Shown: in pieces, positions 56,832-64,000 of the stretch | How positions within the stretch are numbered: position 1 is the stretch's first letter | Layout of the letters: every line of letters begins with the position of its first letter | Source of the DNA: Woeseia sp037968755 | GTDB lineage: Bacteria > Pseudomonadota > Gammaproteobacteria > Steroidobacterales > Woeseiaceae | Reading direction: 5' to 3' | DNA length: 64,000 nt | NCBI GenBank assembly: GCA_037968755.1 | Contig: JBBKWB010000020.1 | Location: 1 to 64,000 of the forward strand | Position numbers and translations under genes: made by a program | Notes under the pieces: model-generated | Database searches by the model: none | What the model saw: only the letters and a program-made list of their open reading frames with translations | Told to the model about the DNA's origin: nothing

Positions 56832-57359
56832 ATGAGATCCGCTGCAATGTTAGCCCTGGTTACGGTATTGGCCGGTTGTGCTTCCAGTTCGACCCCGGTG
56901 GTTGACGCGGTCGAGGAGGAATACGGAACGCCCGATCTGACGGTTCAAGCGTTCATCCCGCCCATTATCATGGCGGGGTCGGGCGCCACCATTTACCTTT
57001 CAGACCTCGTAGCTAACGTCGGCGAAGCCCGTTCGGCCGAATCGACCGTTCGCTACTACATTTCCGATGAACCGGAGATAGATGTCCGCACGGCGATCGT
57101 AATCGGCGAGCGAACGCTGCGATCGCTTGGCCCCAAGGAGAAAGACCAGAGCATGGAACTGCCCTTCGTCATTCCGATGGGGGTGGGTGTGCCGCCACTA
57201 TTCCTGGCAGCGTGTGTCAACGTCGACGATACGTTGGTCGAAATCAACAAGAGCAACAATTGCGCGACCAGCGAATCTGTCAACAATTCGATGTACATGA
57301 CCCCCGCAATATACGATGGCATTGGCGTCATGCCGGGCCTCGATCAATTGCAGAGATGA
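56832..57359 (+). CDS. CARDB-domain lipoprotein
   Basis: A 175-residue protein with lipobox VLAGC (about Cys16). The mature part matches the CARDB beta-sandwich: PDLTVQAFIPP, a paired-strand core and the terminal VNVDDTLVEINKSNNC. CARDB domains are extracellular adhesion-like folds. It should be an envelope lipoprotein. No operon partner is certain. Confidence 0.7.
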   Translation: MRSAAMLALVTVLAGCASSSTPVVDAVEEEYGTPDLTVQAFIPPIIMAGSGATIYLSDLVANVGEARSAESTVRYYISDEPEIDVRTAIVIGERTLRSLGPKEKDQSMELPFVIPMGVGVPPLFLAACVNVDDTLVEINKSNNCATSESVNNSMYMTPAIYDGIGVMPGLDQLQR

Positions 57360-57425
57360 CGGACGTTTCACTTCGTACTCTGAAGCTGCAATTTGATTAG
57401 GCCGTTGATACCCGAATCGCTACAA

Positions 57426-57704
57426 ATGTTTTTGATGATGTGCCCCGCTCTGCTGGCCTTTATCGCCTACCTGTATTCAGCGAGCAAGCTTGATAGAGAA
57501 GTGCGCCGTAGGCACCCGGCGATTTGGGATCGAATAATCGGTGAGAAAGACAGACACTGGAGCTCGAACGCTTTTCGTCTGTTCTTGAAGGGCAAAGCGC
57601 TTCGCGCTCTCGACGATGAAGATATCTCAAAACAGCTCAACTTGATCCGGTACATTTTTTGGGCGTTTTTGTTGGGGCTGGTTTTCGCGTTTCTTTTTGC
57701 TTAG
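57426..57704 (+). CDS. Small membrane protein
   Basis: A 92-residue protein from the ATG at 57426; a TTG at 57393 would add 11 residues. Hydrophobic helices at both ends (about 1-17 and 75-92) enclose a charged central part (RHPAIWDRIIGEKDRHWSS). No family recognised. It follows the CARDB gene by about 65 nt. Confidence 0.5.
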   Translation: MFLMMCPALLAFIAYLYSASKLDREVRRRHPAIWDRIIGEKDRHWSSNAFRLFLKGKALRALDDEDISKQLNLIRYIFWAFLLGLVFAFLFA

Positions 57705-57786
57705 CCGCCTCCCCGAAAACAAACCCTGGCCAGAATTCGGCGGTCTAATCGCCCAGTCCGATATCAGCACCGCCAGGTGTGTGCGA

Positions 57787-58485
57787 CTACTCGCTCGGCG
57801 ATGCGGCGCGACCACCGGCCATTCCGTGACGCCACCAGATACGGGCGACGACCACGTAGTAACCGCTGACCACGACAAAGGCATTCCACGCACCGATGTT
57901 ATTGGTCTGGTGCCGTGGCGCACCCAGCCACTTTGCCAGTTCCATGGCAATGGCCAGCGCCGGCGGTGCAATACAAAGCACGACCAGCCAGCGATAGAGT
58001 TTCCGCGTCGTCTCGATCCGCATCGGGCGGTACAGGGCAATAAACAGAATTTGTACAATCAGGTTGCCAAGCGCGAAACCGTCGATACTAATTCGTCGCA
58101 GCTGCCGGAAATCATCCCCTTTAAAACCCAGGGCGATCACATGGACTACCAGTGACAGCGCTGCAAGCACACTGAATACCCGTATTAAGACCACTCGCGA
58201 TGAAGGCTTGCCGCCCGGTTGCAGAAATGCGGCGATTCGATGCCACAACAGAACAAGGGTGACGGCCGACAACACCATACCGGACTTGAATATCAGGCTT
58301 TCAGGCACGGCACGTCCCGCCGCACTAACCGTGGTGCAACCCGAGACATACGGAATGCACGCTGGCAGATGCTCTACGGCAACCGCCACCAGGTAGCTAA
58401 TATTGATCGTGACGAGCGGCAACACTGCGACCGAAAGCGGCAGGTAATGCAGGTACCGACTATTCGTATGTGTCATGCACAACAT
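57787..58485 (-). CDS. Frag1/DRAM/Sfk1-like membrane protein
   Basis: A 232-residue protein with six hydrophobic helices. The segment CIPYVSGCTTVSAAGRAVPE resembles the PyiSdtG...PEs motif of the Frag1/DRAM/Sfk1 family, which is linked to membrane-lipid and autophagy roles in eukaryotes and is of unknown role in bacteria. It converges on the small membrane protein upstream. Confidence 0.6.
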   Translation of the reverse strand: MLCMTHTNSRYLHYLPLSVAVLPLVTINISYLVAVAVEHLPACIPYVSGCTTVSAAGRAVPESLIFKSGMVLSAVTLVLLWHRIAAFLQPGGKPSSRVVLIRVFSVLAALSLVVHVIALGFKGDDFRQLRRISIDGFALGNLIVQILFIALYRPMRIETTRKLYRWLVVLCIAPPALAIAMELAKWLGAPRHQTNNIGAWNAFVVVSGYYVVVARIWWRHGMAGGRAASPSE

Positions 58486-58510
58486 TATGCACGCACGTTG
58501 ACCGCGTTCG

Positions 58511-59278
58511 TTAGAGCTTGTGAAAACTACCGGTGAGCCGACGCAGGATCGACAACGCCTGGCCGAGATACCCAGAGCCGAACAGGTTCAGGTGATTAAG
58601 AACGTGGTAGAGCTTGTACAGCTCGAGACGCTCAGCATTTCCGGCTGCGAGCGGCCAGGCGCGTTCGTATTCACGGTAGAACGCGGCGCCGAAACCACCG
58701 AACAACTGCGTCATCGCGATGTCGGTCTCGCGATCGCCAAAGTAAACGGCCGGATCGAAGATTACCGGCACGCCCTCAGCCACTCCCCAGTTGCCGGCCC
58801 ACAGGTCGCCGTGCAGCAATGACGGTGCCGGGTCATAGCCTTCGAAAAGATCGCCGAGCCGCTCCGCGAGCTGGTTGCCCCGGTCCTGTAATTCGCCCGC
58901 GTAACCGTTGCGGGCGGCCAGGTCGAGCTGAAACTGCAGGCGATGTGCGCGGAAGAACGCGACCCAGTCATCGGTCTGGGGGTTGAGCTGCGGCGTCGGC
59001 CCGATCGTGTTGTCGCGGTGCCAGCCGTGCAGGTCTGCTGTGTGCCGGTGCAGCGTCGCGAGCCCTGCACCGAGTGTGGCCGCATCGCGTTCCCCACCGC
59101 GCTCGAACTCGAAACGCTCTATCACGATGTAGGCACCCTCCGCATCGGTGCCAACGTCGTAGACTTCGGGCACGCGAACGGCGCCGGCTTTCTTCAATTC
59201 CGCCATGCCTTCGGCTTCCGCCTCAAACATCGTCAATGCGGACGGCGGACCCTGCTTTCTGAAGTTGGTCGATGACAT
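58511..59278 (-). CDS. Fructosamine/ketosamine-3-kinase-like protein, short N-terminus
   Basis: A 255-residue protein from the ATG at 59278, or 267 from 59314; an in-frame TAA blocks extension further upstream. It keeps the catalytic lobe: EAEAEGMAELK, the Brenner-like LLHGDLWAGNWG and IFDPAVYFGDRETDIAM. The family phosphorylates fructosamines to free glycated proteins. Compared with about 286-residue YniA-type enzymes, the first strands and the usual FFVK Lys context are missing or altered (NFRK), so activity is uncertain. Confidence 0.68.
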   Translation of the reverse strand: MSSTNFRKQGPPSALTMFEAEAEGMAELKKAGAVRVPEVYDVGTDAEGAYIVIERFEFERGGERDAATLGAGLATLHRHTADLHGWHRDNTIGPTPQLNPQTDDWVAFFRAHRLQFQLDLAARNGYAGELQDRGNQLAERLGDLFEGYDPAPSLLHGDLWAGNWGVAEGVPVIFDPAVYFGDRETDIAMTQLFGGFGAAFYREYERAWPLAAGNAERLELYKLYHVLNHLNLFGSGYLGQALSILRRLTGSFHKL

Positions 59279-59483
59279 GGGGATCAGTATTCCGGCGCGT
59301 TGCTTGCCGGGCATTCTACAGGCGCTTTAACGGTTCAGTCCCAGGGTGTCGTGGATTGCTTTTGTCACGATGATTCTGGCCATCGCCGTCGTTTTTGCGC
59401 TGCGACCTAAGGGTGCTAGCTGGCGGGACCCGGATGTGCTGGAAAGGGTGATGGCCGAGTCGCGGCAATCCGGGGCGTTGCCT

Positions 59484-62400
59484 TTACAGGCTTCCCGTCA
59501 CGTTAAGAAAAACACCCTGGTGATCGAAGCTGAGATCGGTCAGGTCATCGGAGAAGTCCGTAAAGTTGTAGCCCAGCCCAACTTTCAGATTGTCCCCGAA
59601 GTAGCGCGACACAGTGGTCAGGAATCCGCTGCGACTTTCACTCAGGTCCGGCATGTCGAGCAAGCGGACTTCGGTCATGAATTCCCAGTCGTCACCGAAC
59701 TTGTAATCACCACGCAACACGTACAGATGCGCGTTGTTTTCGAAGAAGGTCGGGTCGTTGCGATCCAGGCTCACCTGTCCAAGACGATAAGCGTACTTGC
59801 CACCGATGGAGAATCGCGGCGTCAAATCGTAAATGACGTCGACTGCTGCGATGTGGCTCTTTTGGATAAACTCCGCAGCGATGTTTTGCAGCGTCACCTG
59901 GTCCGATGTCGGTACGTTGTAGAAATAAGTGTATTTGACCATCGCATTGAGACGATCATTGCTGACGGGGCGGTAGGCGTAACCTGCCACCGCCTCGGTA
60001 AACCCGCCGTCGTAGAACGTACCCAGTGAACTCTCGCTTTCCGAGTGATTAAGCTTGCCAACGATGCGTCCCGACGGTCCGACCTGGTACTTAAGACTGT
60101 TCCGGAACAACCAGGTCTGCCGCTCGTTGCGGCTTAGATCGGTTTGCTCTACATCGTCGTTTCGATACTCTATGCCGCTGGCAAGTTGCATATCGCCCGT
60201 CGCGAAACCAATCTGAATGCCACCGGCAACGCGATCGGTTTCAGCGCCTGTATACGTGTCTTGCAACGTACCGACATCGGTGTTCAGGCCGAAACTCCAC
60301 TTCTCGCCCGGCGCGAAATTGATGCCAGTTGAATGGGTCAGTCCCAGCATCGTGCCTTTGCGCTGGTAGCGCTCTTCGAGGAAAACGCTGGTGCTGTCTG
60401 AAAATCGCGACTTCACACCGGCAACGAGATTGCCCTGGCTGCCACGAGCAGTATTCAGGCCGTTGTCGGCACGCTCGTTCTCCAGCGTGTAGTTGAGATA
60501 CAGGCTCGTGTAATCCGAGTACTTGTAGTTCGAGCCGAGTCGCCCGCCGCCACCGAGATCGCCATCCGAGACCTCGGCGTCGATTTGCAGTTTCTCTGAA
60601 ATCTGCACCGTGCCGCCCAAGCCAGCACGTGCGTTCTCTTCCCGGCTACCGGTGACGGACATTGTGTCCTGCACAAATCCGTACACATTCCAGTCCGATC
60701 GCGAGTCGAAGCCGACCTGCAGGACCGCGTCTGCTCGTTCGCCTTCGTCCTGGGTCAGGGGCACGATAATGGATCGATCAGTACGCTCATCCTCGCGGTA
60801 ACCAAGGCTTATGTCCCAATGGTCGCCGACTCGATAACCGATGTTGTATTCCTGTGCGCGCGTTTCGATGCGTTGCAACTGATCTCGATTGTCGATCTTG
60901 GCGCCGAGCCTGAATCGATCGCCCACCGGCAGACTGAATGTGCCGCCATAGTTTTTCGAGTCCGTGAGAGCCGTCAGCCCCGGGGCCGAATAGCCCGCAT
61001 CGACTTCCTGCACGTACATCGTCATGCGCGCGTTGATGCCGAAGTCTATGATGTCGTCGACTTTCAAGCTGAGGTCAGCACGACTGGCATCGGCCTTGGC
61101 GTTCACGAACTGAGTTGCGTCGTAGCTATTGAATTCGTAGCCGCCGTCTGTGGAAAACAACGGCATCGACAACAAGCCTTCGCTCGTCGCTTGCTGAACT
61201 TTCAACCACGACTCCGGCGCGAGCCTCAATGTCAGGTCAGCGCCCTGTAGAGAGCTGTCTTCGCCGTCTTGCTCATTGGCGTTAGAGGTCACCCCGAGCT
61301 TCACGTGATCACCGATCCAGTAATGCGCCTGGCCGCCGACGGACAACGCATCAATTGAATCAAACCCCGGGCTGTATTCGTACCGCACGACGAGGTACGC
61401 GTCGTCGCCCGAAACGGCACCACTGCGAATCAGCAGATTATCGTCCGCCGTCGATGCCAGCGGCTCGCTCAGCACGACGCGGCCCTGCAGATAGTCGATG
61501 TCGTAATCGATCATCGGTGTCAGGTTGACCACGCCGGTCACGATGCCTGACGCTTTGTCGCGCAGCTCGATACGAACGCGCTCCGATCCCTGCAACAGGT
61601 CCTGACGTTTCAGGAAGTACAAGGAACCACCCGTACCCCGGAATTCTTCGCGGCTGCCAATCGTGCCCGGCTCGGCCGCGTAAACATCTGCACTGTAGCG
61701 TTGCTCGCCGAAATCCGTCGTCGCGTCGGACTGGTGGTGCAGATTCGCGCCATACAGACCGCGGTCGACGTGTGCCAGCTCGTTGTTAACGTAGCCAACC
61801 TTGAAGTTGCCCCATTGGCCGTAGTTGTCGTCCTGGCTGACGCGCACGAAAAATTTGCCCATCGTCGGAGCCAACTCTGCAACGGTGCTATCGTCGCCGA
61901 ACGTCGGGTAGTAATACTTTTCGTCAATGCGGCGGAAAAATGCGTCAGGCGACTTATCCATGAAGCCGCTGAAGATATCTTCGATTGAGCCTTCGCGGGT
62001 GTCGGCGCTGGCCATGACGCGCCAGTGATCGCCGAATTTTCCGTTCACGAAAAAAGCCAGTCGACCGTCGACGCTGGAATCCGGGTCGACTCCGGAGTTC
62101 GCGCCTTGCAGCAGATCCATCGGACCACTGGATTTGCTGCTCGATACGGTCAGGTCCGCCATGCCGACGTAAAACCAGTCCTTCTCATCAAACTCCAGGT
62201 CACGCAAAAAGAGCTCGCCGCGGCCTTCCTTGTCCAGCACGGCAACCTCGACCGTGTGCAGGCCCTGCGGCAGAATTTCCTCGGCAACGAACTCACCGTT
62301 TTCATTCACGGGAATCGGCCGCCCGGCGACCCATACTTCCTTGTCTGCGGAAATACCGCTGCCGCGTACGCTGACCGTTCCGCTGCTGAGCCCGACGTTC

Positions 62401-64000
62401 TGCAGTCCCAGCGTATTTTCACCGTATGCCGCGAACAGCACGCCATCCGGGTTGGGCTTCTTGATGCCGTCCTGAGTTTCGGTCCCATTGATCTCAACGT
62501 CGGCGTCGTAATCGATTGACAATGCTTTGGGCTGAGTTTCATCAAAATTACCATCCGCGCCGTAGGCTCTTACCACGTAGGCCAGCTTCCCGACCGGCGC
62601 CCGGAAGTCCTCGGATGTCGGCCGCCATCTCGATGTGCCGCCGACCTCTAACTCGACAACATCCAGCGGTTCACTCTCCAGCGATTGCCCGGTTTCAAAA
62701 ATTCGTACTTCGGCGCGATCGAGAAAGTGTGAGTAGTTGGTGTACATCCGGAACTGCACATCCGTAGCAATCGTTTCGCCGTCATCCAGTTCCACGACAG
62801 CAATACGTTCCGGCTCCGCCGAAACGCTGAGTCGCGGAGCTGACCGCATGTTGTCGAAGCCAAATTTAATATCGGCCCCTGCCAAGGCGACATCCGTACA
62901 ACGCTGGATATCCGCCGAACTACGTTTCGGATCGTCGATGGGTTCGCCGTCCACGGTAATCCGCATCAGGTTCAGCCCAAGCGGGTTCTCCGGGTTGACC
63001 TCGCGCGTCATGCGAGTGATATCGACACCTTCGTAGTCATCCAGCAATGCGAGTTCGTCGTAGACGACCTGCACCGAGACATGCGATGTCTCGCCTTGAA
63101 TGAATCCGGCATTGACGACGTCATCCGAGTGCACAAAACCACGGCCTTCGAACTCTGCCTGTTCCGGACCAAGCTGCATATCGGCCGCGATTTGTTCCAT
63201 TGCCCGACGCGCACGTGATGCGGACAAGCCGACGTCATCTTCGTAAACACTCGCAGTACGACGGGCCAGGCGCTCGTTCCGCGTGTAGCCAACGAAGCGC
63301 AGCCGCGGATTGGTCTTGTCCGCTACATCCTGGAGGCCGCGATTCAAGATCGCTGAATAGCCATCCGGGACGACGGGGTGGCCGTCGGCAAATGTAATAT
63401 CGGCAATGGTGCCCCACGGCGGATCGTAGATTCTCGTTACCATTTCCGCGCCGGCGTCACCCGGACACAATTGTGGCTCGTCCGGCAGATCCTGCAAGGA
63501 GTCGTCATACCAGAATTCAACTTCTACGCGACGATTGAGCGCTCGTCCTTGTGCCGTTGCGTTGTTACTCAGCGGCTTCTCGGAACCCTGGCCATCGCTT
63601 TCGACAGCGCTGGTCGGCAGTGCCAGTTTATCCTGCACGGCCAACGCAACACGACGCGCATGCGCTTTGGACAGACCCGTGTGGTCACCGTAAATTCGTG
63701 CCGTGCGACCACTCAGTGGCATGCCATCGGTGAAGCCAACGAACTTCACGACGACGTTTTCTTTGTCGTCGAGGTTGCTGAATCCCTGTTGGACCTGCTC
63801 GAGGAATGCATCGTTTATCTCGACGGCTTCTGCGTCGTAGTGCAGCGGTGCAATCAGATTCTGCACCCGGGCGCGCCGCGCGTGGCCATCGACGTATTTT
63901 AGCTTACACACTGTTTCGAGACGACAGACCTTAACCGTTGTGACCTCGTGTTTGACGAGGTACTCCTCGAGCGTAACCTGGTCACGCACTTCGTCGTACC
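59484..64000 (-). CDS. Giant OmpA-domain/outer-membrane beta-barrel protein (5' end outside window)
   Basis: The frame is open to the right edge, so the N-terminus is missing; over 1500 residues are visible. Two OmpA-C-like peptidoglycan-binding domains come first (VVVKFVGFTDGMPL ... GRALNRRVEVEFW, and PRLRFVGYTRNERL ... RRAMEQIAADMQ). A long beta-rich linker follows, including Ig-like modules. The last about 850 residues form a large barrel of repeated amphipathic strands ending LNVTGSL. It probably tethers the outer membrane to peptidoglycan and spans it as a pore or secretion channel. Confidence 0.72.
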   Translation of the reverse strand, partial: YDEVRDQVTLEEYLVKHEVTTVKVCRLETVCKLKYVDGHARRARVQNLIAPLHYDAEAVEINDAFLEQVQQGFSNLDDKENVVVKFVGFTDGMPLSGRTARIYGDHTGLSKAHARRVALAVQDKLALPTSAVESDGQGSEKPLSNNATAQGRALNRRVEVEFWYDDSLQDLPDEPQLCPGDAGAEMVTRIYDPPWGTIADITFADGHPVVPDGYSAILNRGLQDVADKTNPRLRFVGYTRNERLARRTASVYEDDVGLSASRARRAMEQIAADMQLGPEQAEFEGRGFVHSDDVVNAGFIQGETSHVSVQVVYDELALLDDYEGVDITRMTREVNPENPLGLNLMRITVDGEPIDDPKRSSADIQRCTDVALAGADIKFGFDNMRSAPRLSVSAEPERIAVVELDDGETIATDVQFRMYTNYSHFLDRAEVRIFETGQSLESEPLDVVELEVGGTSRWRPTSEDFRAPVGKLAYVVRAYGADGNFDETQPKALSIDYDADVEINGTETQDGIKKPNPDGVLFAAYGENTLGLQNVGLSSGTVSVRGSGISADKEVWVAGRPIPVNENGEFVAEEILPQGLHTVEVAVLDKEGRGELFLRDLEFDEKDWFYVGMADLTVSSSKSSGPMDLLQGANSGVDPDSSVDGRLAFFVNGKFGDHWRVMASADTREGSIEDIFSGFMDKSPDAFFRRIDEKYYYPTFGDDSTVAELAPTMGKFFVRVSQDDNYGQWGNFKVGYVNNELAHVDRGLYGANLHHQSDATTDFGEQRYSADVYAAEPGTIGSREEFRGTGGSLYFLKRQDLLQGSERVRIELRDKASGIVTGVVNLTPMIDYDIDYLQGRVVLSEPLASTADDNLLIRSGAVSGDDAYLVVRYEYSPGFDSIDALSVGGQAHYWIGDHVKLGVTSNANEQDGEDSSLQGADLTLRLAPESWLKVQQATSEGLLSMPLFSTDGGYEFNSYDATQFVNAKADASRADLSLKVDDIIDFGINARMTMYVQEVDAGYSAPGLTALTDSKNYGGTFSLPVGDRFRLGAKIDNRDQLQRIETRAQEYNIGYRVGDHWDISLGYREDERTDRSIIVPLTQDEGERADAVLQVGFDSRSDWNVYGFVQDTMSVTGSREENARAGLGGTVQISEKLQIDAEVSDGDLGGGGRLGSNYKYSDYTSLYLNYTLENERADNGLNTARGSQGNLVAGVKSRFSDSTSVFLEERYQRKGTMLGLTHSTGINFAPGEKWSFGLNTDVGTLQDTYTGAETDRVAGGIQIGFATGDMQLASGIEYRNDDVEQTDLSRNERQTWLFRNSLKYQVGPSGRIVGKLNHSESESSLGTFYDGGFTEAVAGYAYRPVSNDRLNAMVKYTYFYNVPTSDQVTLQNIAAEFIQKSHIAAVDVIYDLTPRFSIGGKYAYRLGQVSLDRNDPTFFENNAHLYVLRGDYKFGDDWEFMTEVRLLDMPDLSESRSGFLTTVSRYFGDNLKVGLGYNFTDFSDDLTDLSFDHQGVFLNVTGSL

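Noticed and set aside
59346..60029. 227-codon plus-strand frame starting with a hydrophobic segment
   Set aside because: Mostly antisense to the giant barrel gene; only the first about 45 codons are free and could be chance.

Overview
The window reads as chromosomal DNA of a Gram-negative gammaproteobacterium. Supporting this are many lipobox signal peptides, outer-membrane beta-barrels, an exosortase, a type II NADH dehydrogenase and an RND-type exporter. A marine Woeseia- or Steroidobacter-like lineage would fit, but that is inference; no rRNA or complete tRNA is present to settle it.

Layout. 1-13 kb holds ordinary housekeeping and envelope genes: a DUF4382 lipoprotein, a 6-phosphogluconate dehydrogenase homologue, an RND/MMPL exporter, a cold-shock/DUF1294 fusion, a Bax-type glucosaminidase overlapping a polysaccharide deacetylase, an aminotransferase, and a zinc-peptidase/ATP-grasp pair. 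Short mobile-looking repeats (GGGGTCGAACC and GGGGTCAGAGTAC families) sit between them. 13.5-19.5 kb is a tight five-gene minus-strand operon: exported caspase, autotransporter-type barrel, subtilase with a C-terminal sorting tail, exosortase, and a lipoprotein that looks like a free subtilase prodomain. 19.8-32.6 kb continues with exported clan-CD cysteine peptidases: three more caspase-family and two TPR-CHAT proteins, one of the caspases fused to an NlpC/P60 domain. A third TPR-CHAT protein lies at 44.5-47.3 kb behind a metallophosphoesterase lipoprotein and a small acidic membrane protein. 34.2-42.2 kb is a seven-gene minus-strand operon for lipid- or sterol-like metabolism: GMC oxidoreductase, membrane phosphoesterase, patatin, two small membrane proteins, acetoacetate-decarboxylase-like protein and alpha/beta hydrolase.

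49.5-55.1 kb looks like an integration hot spot. Two 46-nt copies of the 3' half of a tRNA-Phe flank a region with a truncated 5'-nucleotidase, a small membrane protein and a broken gene; a third T-arm fragment lies at 55.04 kb. A desaturase, a membrane protein and an AraC regulator follow the second copy. 55-64 kb carries NDH-2, a CARDB lipoprotein, small membrane proteins, a fructosamine-kinase-like protein with a short N-terminus, and the 3' part of a giant OmpA/beta-barrel protein that runs off the right edge.

The most interesting content is the exported protease set. Seven caspase or CHAT genes, all with signal peptides or lipoboxes, lie within 30 kb. One of them is in the same apparent operon as a subtilase, its likely dedicated exosortase and a probable prodomain-type inhibitor. 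I propose an envelope-localised proteolytic network; this is inferred from domain content and gene order only.
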